Below, one piece after another: positions 33,767 to 41,827 of a stretch of DNA of 64,000 nt (positions are counted from its first letter, which is position 1; each line of letters begins with the position of its first letter). Under the pieces are notes generated by a model that worked only from the letters and a program-made list of their open reading frames with translations, did no database searches and had not been told where the DNA came from. Both the position numbers and the translations under genes were made by a program. The DNA comes from CAIQQQ01 sp040399685 (GTDB lineage: Bacteria > Pseudomonadota > Alphaproteobacteria > Acetobacterales > Acetobacteraceae), in the NCBI GenBank assembly GCA_040399685.1, contig JBBART010000002.1:124001-188000 (forward strand), read 5' to 3'.

Positions 33767-34450
33767 TCATTCGGCAGGCAGTTGCTGCAAGAACGGGTTC
33801 GTGGCGCGCTCAGTGCCGAACGTCGATCCCTCGCCATGGCCGCAAACGAAGCGGATATCGTCGCCCAGCGGCAGCAACTTGTCATGAATTGACCGGACCA
33901 GCGCCGCACCATCGCCATAGGCGAAATCGCTTCGCCCCACGCCGCCCTGAAACAGCACGTCCCCCACCAGGGCAAAGCGGGCCGCACGCTCCACGAACAC
34001 CAAATGACCGGGGGTGTGCCCAGGGCAGTGCAGCACATCGAATCGCAAGGCGCCGAGTTCGATCACGTTGCCTTCGGTCAGCCAACGGTCCGGCGTCACG
34101 TTGCGCAGGCCTGAGATGCCGTAGGCAGCAGCCTGTTTTTCCAATGATTCCAACAGGAACAGATCGCGGATATCCGGCCCGATCACCGGAATGGCCGCCA
34201 GGCCAGAAGTAGCGCGCGCCTCGTCGATCACGCCTTTCAGCGCCTTTGCCCCGCCGGCGTGGTCCAGATGGCCGTGGGTCAGCAGGATCATCTCGGGCAT
34301 GAGATCCAGCCGGTTCAGCGCGTCAATGATACGACCAGGCTCGCCGCCCGGATCGATGACAGCGCAACGCCGGCTCGCGGTCTCCCATAGGATGGTGCAG
34401 TTCTGGCGAAAAACAGTGACGGGGACGATTGCGATCTGCAAGGCGGACAT
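33767..34450 (-). CDS. metallo-beta-lactamase fold hydrolase (glyoxalase II-like)
   Basis: This is a 227-residue cytoplasmic MBL-fold enzyme of the GloB/YcbL type, predicted to cleave thioesters such as S-lactoylglutathione. Metal ligands are seen in THGHLDH (His59, His61, Asp63, His64), CPGHTPGH, LVGDVLF and the C-terminal CGHGEGST. The short C-terminal part, without the extra helical domain of glyoxalase II, favours the YcbL subgroup. The gene starts on its own and ends 5 nt after tRNA-Val(GAC) on the opposite strand, so transcripts converge there. Confidence 0.87.
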   Translation of the reverse strand: MSALQIAIVPVTVFRQNCTILWETASRRCAVIDPGGEPGRIIDALNRLDLMPEMILLTHGHLDHAGGAKALKGVIDEARATSGLAAIPVIGPDIRDLFLLESLEKQAAAYGISGLRNVTPDRWLTEGNVIELGALRFDVLHCPGHTPGHLVFVERAARFALVGDVLFQGGVGRSDFAYGDGAALVRSIHDKLLPLGDDIRFVCGHGEGSTFGTERATNPFLQQLPAE

Positions 34451-34501
34451 CGGTCAAGGCTCCAGAAAATAGGGCGTTCTCTCACGTCATGCGCGCTGGT
34501 T

Positions 34502-36010
34502 CTAGTTCACCAGCCTGACACCTGCCGGGCGCAATATCCCGTCGGGCATGCCGCGAACGCCCTGCACCTTCTCGCCCAGGCCCCACAGATAGGTGAAGTG
34601 GAAAAGCACCATATTCGCCCGGTCTTCGCTCATGATCTCCGCCACGCGACGGTAGGACGCGATTCGCGCCTGCGGGTCGTTCTGCGCGGCGCCAGCGGCC
34701 AAGAATTTATCCATGTCCTTGTTGCAATACTGCCCCCAATTCAGAAAGCCGGCGCAGGACATCCAGATGCTGGCGTTGCCGTCCGGGTCTGGCCGGCCGC
34801 TCCAGATGCTCATGATGGATTGAAAGGCACCGCTGCGGGCCGCGGCCACCATCGTGGCGCCGTCCTGGGCCTGCAATTTGATGTCGAACCCGGCATCGGC
34901 GGCCATCGACTGAATCACCTGCCCAATCTGGGCGTTCACCGGATCGGTGCCGATGATCATGGTGAAGGCCACCCGCTTCACACCCGCTTCAGCCATCAAC
35001 CGGCGTGCGCCCTCGATATCGCGTGCCGGCACCGGCAGGGCAGGGTTCCAATAACGGCTGCCCGGCGCTTCGGTCTGGTTCGACGGCACATAGCCGCCTT
35101 CGAAAACCACCTGGTTGATCACGGCGCGGTCGATCGATTTCTCAAAGGCCGCGCGTATGCGCTTGTCTTGACCGATCGGGGTGGCCGATTCGGGGCCGTG
35201 GGCGGTGTTGAACGAGATCAGCTGGAACCCGATGGCGGGCGTGCTCAACAGTCGCAGCCGCGGGTTCGCCTTGACGGCGGCAACGTCGGTGGGGGCCACG
35301 CGGTTGTGGATGTCCAACTGTCCGGATTGCAGGTTCACCAGTCGGATGGTGCTGTCGGTCATCGAGAGGAAGATGACCCGATCAGGCCCCATCGCCGCAT
35401 TGTTCCAATGCCCGGCGAACCGGTCGAGCACGATGCGGTCCTGGGCCACCCGCTGGGTGAACCGATAGGGGCCGGAACACACAGGGTTTGCCACGATCTC
35501 GTCGCGGGTTTTGCCCAGGATGCGTGGCGACATCATCGTGCCGCTCCTGTTCGCCAGCACCGACAGCAACGGCGCGTAGGGGCGAGAGAGGATGATTTTG
35601 GCGGTCAGCCTATCCGGTGTCTCAACGGCAATAACCGGCTTCAGTTCGGCTTTGCGCAGGCTTTCCGGGGCGGACTGATAGCGATTGATGTTGTCGCGCA
35701 CGGCCTCTGCGGTGAACGGTTCGCCGTCCTGGAACACCACATCCGGGCGCAATTTCAACGTCAGAGCCAGCCCGTCATCGGACCAGTGCCACTCGGTGGC
35801 CAGGCCCGGCACGTAGTCCAGCTTGTCATCCACGTCGAGCAACTGGTCGCACATCCAGTTCGTCACGATCCGGTCGGCGTAGCTGCCTGAGACGGCGGGG
35901 TCGAGCGGGTCCGCGTCCTGGTCCAGCGCCCAGCGCAACGTGCCGGCGGCCTGAACCGGGGCCGCCATCGTCATCGCCGCAAGAAACAAGCCGATCCACC
36001 GTCCGCGCAT
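34502..36010 (-). CDS. ABC transporter substrate-binding protein, family 5 (peptide/nickel type)
   Basis: This 502-residue periplasmic binding protein belongs to the family that delivers peptides, nickel or similar ligands to ABC importers. It begins with a signal peptide (MRGRWIGLFLAAMTMAAPVQAA) and shows the family pattern LRWALDQDADPLDPA, LKLRPDVVFQDGEPFTAEAV and FEKSIDRAVINQVVF. The ATG at 36010 starts at the signal peptide; an ATG 27 nt upstream is possible. No permease or ATPase gene is adjacent, so it is an orphan and its ligand is unknown. It lies downstream of cysK with a 66-nt gap. Confidence 0.88.
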   Translation of the reverse strand: MRGRWIGLFLAAMTMAAPVQAAGTLRWALDQDADPLDPAVSGSYADRIVTNWMCDQLLDVDDKLDYVPGLATEWHWSDDGLALTLKLRPDVVFQDGEPFTAEAVRDNINRYQSAPESLRKAELKPVIAVETPDRLTAKIILSRPYAPLLSVLANRSGTMMSPRILGKTRDEIVANPVCSGPYRFTQRVAQDRIVLDRFAGHWNNAAMGPDRVIFLSMTDSTIRLVNLQSGQLDIHNRVAPTDVAAVKANPRLRLLSTPAIGFQLISFNTAHGPESATPIGQDKRIRAAFEKSIDRAVINQVVFEGGYVPSNQTEAPGSRYWNPALPVPARDIEGARRLMAEAGVKRVAFTMIIGTDPVNAQIGQVIQSMAADAGFDIKLQAQDGATMVAAARSGAFQSIMSIWSGRPDPDGNASIWMSCAGFLNWGQYCNKDMDKFLAAGAAQNDPQARIASYRRVAEIMSEDRANMVLFHFTYLWGLGEKVQGVRGMPDGILRPAGVRLVN

Positions 36011-36076
36011 GACCCACTCCGAACTGCAAGGCATCATGCAAGCAGAGTGGACCGACCCTCCGGAAGCGGTATTTCG

Positions 36077-37087
36077 CTAAAGCCCGGTGAAAAGTGCCGT
36101 CGAGAGATAGCGCTCGGCAAAGGAAGCGGCGATGGCGACGATCAATTTGCCCTCATGCTCGGGCAGCATCGCCAGATCGAGCGCAGCCTTGAGGGCGGCA
36201 CCGGAGGAAATGCCGACGGGTAGGCCCTCCATCTGGGCACAGCGGCGGGACATGGCGATGGCTTCCCGCTCAGACACGCGCAGCACGCCGTCCATCAGTT
36301 CAAGCGCCAGGTTTTCGGGCTGAAATCCGGGGCCGATGCCCTGCAGCCCATGTGGACCAGGCTCGTCACCCGACAGCACCGCGCTTTCGGAAGGCTCGAC
36401 GGCAAAGACCATCAACCCCGCGCGGCGCGGCTTCAACCGCCGGGCGATGCCCGTGAGGGTGCCGCCAGTGCCGGCGCCGCCCACGACGATGTCGACCTTG
36501 CCGTCCGTGTCGGTCCAGATCTCCTCGGCGGTGGTGGCCTCATGCATCGCCGGATTGGCGGGATTGTCGAACTGGCGCGGCATCCAGGCGCCCGGGGTGG
36601 CGGCCACGATCGACTCGGCGCGGGCAATGGCGCCGGCCATTCCGGCGCGGGCCGGCGTGAGCTGCACATCCACGCCCATCAGCCGCAGCATCTTGCGTCG
36701 CTCAATGGAGGCGCCTTCCGGCATCGTCACCACCAGATGATAGCCTCGCGCCGCAGCCACGAAGCCCAGCGCGATGCCGGTGTTGCCGGACGTTGGCTCC
36801 ACCAGTGTGGAACGGCCTGGCTCAATCAGCCCGCGTGCCTCGGCTTCGTCGACCATCGCAAGGCCGATCCGATCCTTCACCGAGCCGAGCGGATTGAAGA
36901 ATTCGAGCTTCACCGCCACATCCGCCCGCAGGCCGTCGGCCGCCGAAATGCGCGGAATGCGCACCATCGGCGTGCCCCCGATCGTCTCCAGAATGCTGCC
37001 ATAGATCCGTCCCCGCGCCGCAAGGGCGAGGGTGATGGGAAGGGCGATGTCATGGGACGGTTCGAGTCGGGCGGATTTCTTGCTCAT
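36077..37087 (-). CDS. cysK: cysteine synthase (O-acetylserine sulfhydrylase)
   Basis: CysK makes cysteine from O-acetylserine and sulfide with pyridoxal phosphate. The 336-residue protein has the cofactor-binding Lys71 in GSVKDRIG, the substrate loop TSGNTGIA, the phosphate loop GTGGTLTGIA, and GISSGAAL near the C-terminus. An extension of about 27 residues precedes the usual start IYGSILETIGGTPMVRI. It is divergent from an Rrf2-type regulator with about 60 nt between them, which suggests cysteine-responsive control as in CymR systems. cysI lies 1.6 kb away on the other strand. Confidence 0.95.
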   Translation of the reverse strand: MSKKSARLEPSHDIALPITLALAARGRIYGSILETIGGTPMVRIPRISAADGLRADVAVKLEFFNPLGSVKDRIGLAMVDEAEARGLIEPGRSTLVEPTSGNTGIALGFVAAARGYHLVVTMPEGASIERRKMLRLMGVDVQLTPARAGMAGAIARAESIVAATPGAWMPRQFDNPANPAMHEATTAEEIWTDTDGKVDIVVGGAGTGGTLTGIARRLKPRRAGLMVFAVEPSESAVLSGDEPGPHGLQGIGPGFQPENLALELMDGVLRVSEREAIAMSRRCAQMEGLPVGISSGAALKAALDLAMLPEHEGKLIVAIAASFAERYLSTALFTGL

Positions 37088-37149
37088 GTATCGACGGTAT
37101 CACATTTATATTTGGTGGTTTAGTGTGGTCGAAGAATGGAGAACTCGGA
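37088..37149. promoter_or_regulatory. divergent promoter region cysK / Rrf2 regulator
   Basis: The 62-nt gap is AT-rich (37098-37128) and must hold both promoters. A ribosome site GGAG (37138-37141) serves the regulator. It is the natural binding place for the Rrf2 protein, but no clear dyad was found. Confidence 0.4.
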
Positions 37150-37611
37150 ATGCTGATACGCAGGGACCGCGCGATGGTGGCCGTCACAATCATGCTGGAT
37201 GTGGCGTTCCATGGCGGGCGAAGTGCGACGGTGAGCGCGGCCGACATGGCCGAGCGCCTGGGCATGGCGCGGCGCGGCATGGAGCCCTTGCTCCAAGGCC
37301 TGGCACGCGCCGGCCTGCTTGAGTCGGTTCGCGGCCCGCGCGGCGGCTACCGGCTGGGCCGGCCGCGCCGGGATATCAGCTTGTCGGAAATCGTCGAGGT
37401 TGCGGTGGCCGGTGCGGGCAGCGAGGCGACGGACAACGCCGATGGTCCGGTGGGCCGGCTGCAGTCAGATGTCATCGATCCGCTATGGGCTGAGATCGAC
37501 GTGGCGGCCCGGGCCAAATTGGGCGCGCTGACGCTGGACGATTTGCTGAAGCGGGCCGCCGCCGCGGGATTGCGTCGCCCGGCCGCCGAGCCGATCGTTT
37601 TTGCGATCTAA
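37150..37611 (+). CDS. Rrf2 family transcriptional regulator lacking iron-sulfur cysteines
   Basis: This 153-residue winged-helix protein has the Rrf2 pattern: RRDRAMVAVTIMLDVAFHG, a recognition helix region with MAERLGMARRGMEPLLQGLARAGLLES, and the wing RGPRGGYRLGRPRRDISLSEI. The whole protein has no cysteine, so it cannot bind the iron-sulfur cluster used by IscR or NsrR; it is more like CymR, which senses sulfur status through CysK. Its gene is divergent from cysK. The ATG at 37150 has GGAG 8 nt before it. Regulation of cysK is inferred from position. Confidence 0.85.
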   Translation: MLIRRDRAMVAVTIMLDVAFHGGRSATVSAADMAERLGMARRGMEPLLQGLARAGLLESVRGPRGGYRLGRPRRDISLSEIVEVAVAGAGSEATDNADGPVGRLQSDVIDPLWAEIDVAARAKLGALTLDDLLKRAAAAGLRRPAAEPIVFAI

Positions 37612-37729
37612 CATTCCACACAAACGCATCGTAATTTCGGCGGCCCCGTTGTCTGCTGCGTGATTTGCGTGGTAACCCCTGCCGCCACGCGTAAGCACCA
37701 ACTTCTGACCAGGAAGGACAACGGGGACC

Positions 37730-38371
37730 ATGACGATCCAACTCGGCCAAATCGCGCCTGATTTCAACCAGATCAGCAGCCACGGTCCCATCCAGTTCCA
37801 TGAATGGCTCGGCGATTCCTGGGGGGTTCTGTTCAGCCACCCGAAGGATTTCACGCCTGTCTGCACCACCGAACTCGGTGAAGTGGCGCGGCTGAAACCA
37901 GAGTGGGACAAACGGCATGTAAAGGTGATCGGCCTGTCCGTCGACAGCGTCGAGCGTCATGCAGCCTGGGATGCGGATATCGCTGAAACCCAGGGCCACA
38001 GCGTCAATTTCCCGATGCTGGCCGACTCAGATCGCAAAGTGTCTGATCTTTACGGCATGGTGCATCCCGACGCCGACCCCAGCATCACCGTGCGCAGCGT
38101 GTTCGTGATTGATCCGGCGCATAAAATCCGCCTCATCCTCACCTATCCGCCCAGCACGGGGCGGAATTTCAAAGAGATCCTGCGGGTGATCGACAGCCTG
38201 CAACTGACCGACGCACACAAGGTGGCAACGCCGGTGAACTGGTGCGACGGTGACGACGTCATCATCGTGCCGAGCCTGTCAGACGCAGATGCACAAGCGC
38301 GCTTTCCTGACGGCTGGAAGACGCTGAAGCCGTATCTGCGCGTTGTGGCCCAACCAAAACTGCCGCGCTAA
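37730..38371 (+). CDS. 1-Cys peroxiredoxin (Prx6 type)
   Basis: This 213-residue thiol peroxidase reduces hydrogen and organic peroxides. The peroxidatic Cys45 lies in FTPVCTTELG. The length and the C-terminal arm, with PVNWCDGDDVIIVPSLSD and FPDGWKTLKPYLR, are those of the Prx6/1-Cys subgroup, which has no resolving Cys in the AhpC position. A ribosome site (AGGAAGGA) precedes the ATG. It stands alone after the Rrf2 regulator with a 118-nt gap, so it probably has its own promoter. Confidence 0.94.
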   Translation: MTIQLGQIAPDFNQISSHGPIQFHEWLGDSWGVLFSHPKDFTPVCTTELGEVARLKPEWDKRHVKVIGLSVDSVERHAAWDADIAETQGHSVNFPMLADSDRKVSDLYGMVHPDADPSITVRSVFVIDPAHKIRLILTYPPSTGRNFKEILRVIDSLQLTDAHKVATPVNWCDGDDVIIVPSLSDADAQARFPDGWKTLKPYLRVVAQPKLPR

Positions 38372-38386
38372 CCCACGACCGGACAC

Positions 38387-38418
38387 AAAAAAGCCGCCGC
38401 CGGAAACCCGGTGGCGGC
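38387..38418 (-). terminator. terminator of the 58-residue membrane protein gene
   Basis: GCCGCCGCCGG (38393-38403) pairs with CCGGTGGCGGC (38408-38418) around AAAC with one G-T pair. On the minus strand the stem is followed at once by six T (A at 38387-38392 on +). This is a strong intrinsic terminator for leftward transcription. Confidence 0.85.
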
Positions 38419-38436
38419 TGGTGGAGTTGGGAACAA

Positions 38437-38613
38437 TCAGGCCGCTAAAAACGCAGCAACAATCGTGACGCAGATGGCGCCGACGGTGGTCCACAGGATC
38501 GTGACCGCGTCGCCCATGGGCTCACGTGCTTCGGCCACGGCGTCCTGTGCGTTGTTTCCGTTCCGGGGGGCGCGATCGGCTGCGGAGAAATAAGCTGCGA
38601 TGAGCGTCGTCAT
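38437..38613 (-). CDS. 58-residue single-pass membrane protein, unknown function
   Basis: The frame encodes a 58-residue protein with a short polar N-terminal part (MTTLIAAYFSAADRAP, Asn/Gln/Glu-rich middle) and one C-terminal membrane helix, AVTILWTTVGAICVTIVAAFLAA. An AGGGA ribosome site lies about 8 nt before the ATG at 38613. A strong terminator begins 18 nt after the stop on the same strand. It is divergent from cysI, with only about 105 nt between their starts. No family was recognised. The longer frame in the same phase runs back across cysI and is not used. Confidence 0.6.
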   Translation of the reverse strand: MTTLIAAYFSAADRAPRNGNNAQDAVAEAREPMGDAVTILWTTVGAICVTIVAAFLAA

Positions 38614-38718
38614 GGGGAGTTTCCCTATTCCACATCTGTTAATAGGTATATATAAAATAAACTGCGGCTGCAAGGTGTGATTTATCCTTTGTCCGCCGCC
38701 CGCGACATGGAGACTGCA

Positions 38719-40434
38719 ATGAGCCCGCCCGACGGTCTGACGCCTACCCCCTCCGCCGCCCCCAAGAAGCTTTCCGGCGTTGAAGCGCTGAAGCTCGGCA
38801 GCCATCATCTCCGCGGATTGCTCGCGGAAGAGCTTGCGGCCGGTGGCACGCAGGTCTCGGAAGACGGCTATAACCTTCTGAAATTTCACGGTTCTTACGA
38901 GCAGTATGACCGCGACACCGCCACCGCCCGCAAGCAATCGGGCGTGGAGAAGGATTATTCCTTCATGGTGCGCGTGCGCATGCCCGGTGGCCGCCTGACG
39001 GCTGCGCAGTATCTGGCGCTCGACGAACTGGCGGATAATTTCGCCAACGGCACGCTGCGTTTAACCACGCGCCAGGGCGTGCAATTCCACGGAATCATAA
39101 AGCACGATTTAAAATCGTCTATTGCGGCGATCAATGACACGCTGCTCACCTCCCTGGCGGCCTGCGGCGACGTGGTGCGCAACGTGATGACCACGCCCGC
39201 GCCACGGCGTGACGCGGTGCATGCCCGTCTCGATGCCGATGCCAAGCTGCTCAGCGCCGATCTGCTGCCGGTCAGCCGAGCCTATCACGAGATCTTCCTC
39301 GACGAGGAAGCGACCGGCGCCGACGAAGTTGAGCCGCTGTATGGCGACACCTATCTGCCGCGCAAGTTCAAGATCGGCATCGCCACCCCGCAGGACAACT
39401 CGATCGACGTGTTGACCAACGATCTCGGCCTGCTGGCCATTTTCGATGGCGACGTTCTGCTCGGCTACAACATCGCGGTCGGCGGCGGCCTGGGCATGAC
39501 CCATAACCGGGCCACCACCTTCCCACGCATCGCCGATGTGATCGGCTCGGTCGGGCCGGACGAGATGCTGGCCGTCACCCACGCCGTCATCGGTTTGCAG
39601 CGCGACAACGGCGATCGTTCGGACCGCAAGCGGGCGCGGTTGAAGTATGTGGTCGAAGACAACGGCCTCGATTGGGTGCGCGTCACGCTCGCCGGCTATT
39701 TCGGCCGTGAACTGGCGGCGCCATTGCCGATGCCGGCGCTGGAGATCCCCGAGCTTCTCGGCTGGCATGAACAAGGTGACGGGCTGTTGTGGCTCGGCAT
39801 CCCCGTGCCCTCCGGCCGGATCACCGATGCCGGCGGCGTGTCGCTGCGCACATCGTTGCGCGAGATCCTTGGGCAATGGGGCATGGACCCGGTGGTGACG
39901 GCGCAGCAGGACATCCTGCTCACCAACATCGCCCCGCACGACCGCGCCGCCATTGAGCAGAACCTCCGCGACCACGGTGTTGTGCTGTCGGAAAGCCTCA
40001 CACCGCTGGCACGCTGGGCTTTGGCTTGCCCGGCCCTGCCCACATGCGGCCTGGCGTTGACGGAAGCCGAGCGGGTGCGGGCGCCCATTCTGGTGCAGGT
40101 CGAGCAGGCGCTGGCGGCCGAGGGGCTGCTGGATGAGCGGATCAGCCTGCGCATCACCGGGTGCCCGAACGGCTGCGCGCGTAGCTATGCCGGCGATATC
40201 GGCTTGGTGGGCCGCGTTCCGGGTTCCTACGCGCTTTATGTCGGCGGGGATTTCGTGGGCACGCGACTGTCCTTCAAGCTGCATGAGCGGGTGCCGGAAT
40301 TGGGCATCGGCGCTGCTCTGGCGCCATTGTTCAAGGCGTTTGCGGCTGAACGCGACGGCGCCGAGGAATTTGGCAATTTCTGCCATCGAGTTGGCATTGC
40401 GTATCTGCAAACGCTGGGTGCCCCGCGCGCCTAG
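38719..40434 (+). CDS. cysI: assimilatory sulfite reductase hemoprotein subunit
   Basis: CysI reduces sulfite to sulfide at a siroheme coupled to a [4Fe-4S] cluster. The 571-residue protein has the two ferredoxin-like repeats of the family (TLRLTTRQGVQFHGI), and the cluster and siroheme ligands in CPALPTCGLALTEAE and CPNGCARSYAGDIGLVG. The ATG at 38719 has GGAG 6 nt upstream and is preferred to an upstream GTG at 38677. The flavoprotein CysJ is not adjacent, so the electron donor is unknown. Together with cysK and the Rrf2 regulator it forms a loose sulfur-assimilation neighbourhood. Confidence 0.94.
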   Translation: MSPPDGLTPTPSAAPKKLSGVEALKLGSHHLRGLLAEELAAGGTQVSEDGYNLLKFHGSYEQYDRDTATARKQSGVEKDYSFMVRVRMPGGRLTAAQYLALDELADNFANGTLRLTTRQGVQFHGIIKHDLKSSIAAINDTLLTSLAACGDVVRNVMTTPAPRRDAVHARLDADAKLLSADLLPVSRAYHEIFLDEEATGADEVEPLYGDTYLPRKFKIGIATPQDNSIDVLTNDLGLLAIFDGDVLLGYNIAVGGGLGMTHNRATTFPRIADVIGSVGPDEMLAVTHAVIGLQRDNGDRSDRKRARLKYVVEDNGLDWVRVTLAGYFGRELAAPLPMPALEIPELLGWHEQGDGLLWLGIPVPSGRITDAGGVSLRTSLREILGQWGMDPVVTAQQDILLTNIAPHDRAAIEQNLRDHGVVLSESLTPLARWALACPALPTCGLALTEAERVRAPILVQVEQALAAEGLLDERISLRITGCPNGCARSYAGDIGLVGRVPGSYALYVGGDFVGTRLSFKLHERVPELGIGAALAPLFKAFAAERDGAEEFGNFCHRVGIAYLQTLGAPRA

Positions 40435-40466
40435 GCTGGCCTGAAGCCATCGGGTTCCAAGGTCTG

Positions 40467-40518
40467 GGCCCGGCGCCGTGCCTCCATATTGCAAGATGTG
40501 GCGGCACGGTTCCGGGCC
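40467..40518. repeat. 16-bp imperfect inverted repeat after cysI
   Basis: Arms 40467-40482 and 40503-40518 match at 14 of 16 positions around a 20-nt spacer, 33 nt after the cysI stop. There is no T-run. It is likely a transcript-end structure for cysI. Confidence 0.5.
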
Positions 40519-40570
40519 GATATCGTTCCTGGTGCGCACGATAACTTGCAAATTCATCCGGATAAGACGT

Positions 40571-40588
40571 CTGTCATAAAATCTTAAC
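40571..40588 (+). promoter_or_regulatory. Pho box upstream of pstS
   Basis: CTGTCAT AAAA TCTTAAC fits the Pho box (CTGTCAT, 4 nt, CTGTCAT-like) with a perfect first half and a degenerate second half. PhoB binds such direct repeats 10-20 nt upstream of the -10. It lies 107 nt before the pstS start, and phoB itself is the last gene of the operon. Confidence 0.75.
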
Positions 40589-40694
40589 CTGAATGAAATC
40601 TTCTGGACTTCACCCTTGCGTAAGTTGCGCTCGTTACGGGATCTGGCGGGCGTCTCGCGCCTGGGGGTTCTGACAGCGATTCTTCGGAGGTTTT

Positions 40695-41729
40695 ATGAAG
40701 TTCACATCCACGGCTCTCGCCATCGTTCTGGCCGGCATCTCGTTCGCGGCCCAGGCCCAGCAGATCACCGGCGCCGGCGCCACCTTCCCCGCGCCGATCT
40801 ATGGCAAGTGGGGCGAGGCCGCCAAGACGGCGATCGGCCTCGAACTCAACTACCAGGGCATCGGCTCGGGTGGCGGACAGAACCAGATCACCAACCGCAC
40901 CGTCGATTTCGGCGCGTCTGACGCGCCGATGGATGCGCCAAAGCTCGAAGCCGCCAAGCTGCTGCAGTTCCCGGCCGTGATGGGCGCCGTGGTGCCGGTC
41001 ATCAACCTCAAGGGCGTCGACAGCAACAAGATCAAGCTGACCGGCGAGATCCTGGCCGATATCTATCTCGGCAAGATCACCAAGTGGAACGACCCGAAGC
41101 TGGTTGAACTGAACCGCGGCATCACGCTGCCGAGCACCGCGATTGCACCGGTCTATCGCGCTGACGGTTCGGGCACCACGTTCGTGTTCACCTCGTACCT
41201 CTCGGCCGTCTCGCCCGAGTGGAAAGATAAGGTCGGCGCCAACTCCGCCGTGCAGTGGCCGTCCGGTGACGGCGCGAAGGGCAATGATGGTGTGGCCGCT
41301 GCCGTGAAGCAGGTTGCCGGCGGCATTGGCTATGTCGAGAACGCCTTCGCCACCTCCGCGAAGCTGACCACCACGCAGCTGCGTAACCGCGCCGGCAGCT
41401 TTGTCGAGCCGACGCTGGCCGCCTTTACCGCTGCGGCTTCGAATGGCGACTGGGCGGGTGCCAAGAACTACGCCGTCAGCCTGATCGACACCCAGGGTGC
41501 GACCAGCTGGCCGATTGTGTCGGCCACGTTCATCCTGCTGCCGAAGGACCCGAAGGACGCGGCGCGCAGCGCCAACGTCATGAAGTTCTTCGACTGGGCC
41601 TACAACAACGGTGGCGAGATGGCGAAAGCTTCGGAATACATCGCCCTGCCGACCGCCGTTCAGGATGCTGTTCGCAGCTCGTGGCGCGCTGAGATCAAAG
41701 ACGCCTCGGGCGCTGCGATCTACAAGTAA
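40695..41729 (+). CDS. pstS: phosphate-binding protein PstS
   Basis: PstS is the periplasmic phosphate receptor of the high-affinity Pst importer. The 344-residue protein has a signal peptide (MKFTSTALAIVLAGISFAAQA), then ITGAGATFPAPIYGKW, the phosphate-binding GSGGGQNQITNRTVDFGASDAP and DGSGTTFVFTSYLS. A strong ribosome site GGAGG lies 8 nt before the ATG. It heads the Pst operon behind a Pho box and is followed by a hairpin that probably sets it at a higher level than the permease genes. Confidence 0.97.
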   Translation: MKFTSTALAIVLAGISFAAQAQQITGAGATFPAPIYGKWGEAAKTAIGLELNYQGIGSGGGQNQITNRTVDFGASDAPMDAPKLEAAKLLQFPAVMGAVVPVINLKGVDSNKIKLTGEILADIYLGKITKWNDPKLVELNRGITLPSTAIAPVYRADGSGTTFVFTSYLSAVSPEWKDKVGANSAVQWPSGDGAKGNDGVAAAVKQVAGGIGYVENAFATSAKLTTTQLRNRAGSFVEPTLAAFTAAASNGDWAGAKNYAVSLIDTQGATSWPIVSATFILLPKDPKDAARSANVMKFFDWAYNNGGEMAKASEYIALPTAVQDAVRSSWRAEIKDASGAAIYK

Positions 41730-41739
41730 GACCGCTTCG

Positions 41740-41777
41740 CGCGATCTGGGCGCCGGGCAACCGGCGTCCAGATCGCG
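41740..41777 (+). terminator. intercistronic hairpin pstS-pstC (attenuator-like)
   Basis: A 17-bp stem (41740-41756 with 41761-41777, one mismatch) is closed by a GCAA tetraloop and followed by a partial T-run (TGTTTCTTTC). It begins 10 nt after the pstS stop. Such structures stabilise pstS mRNA and reduce read-through to the permease genes. Confidence 0.75.
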
Positions 41778-41827
41778 TGTTTCTTTCGCCGACCGCCTTC
41801 GCAAACGCTTGCAGACGGAAATTTGCC

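Noticed and set aside
38614..38718. Riboswitch in the cysI leader
   Set aside because: The leader is short and AT-rich, and no SAM-type or other known riboswitch core was recognised.
39109..40557. Open frame of 482 codons on the minus strand opposite cysI
   Set aside because: Shadow of cysI with no recognisable fold. The CysI frame has the cluster ligands.
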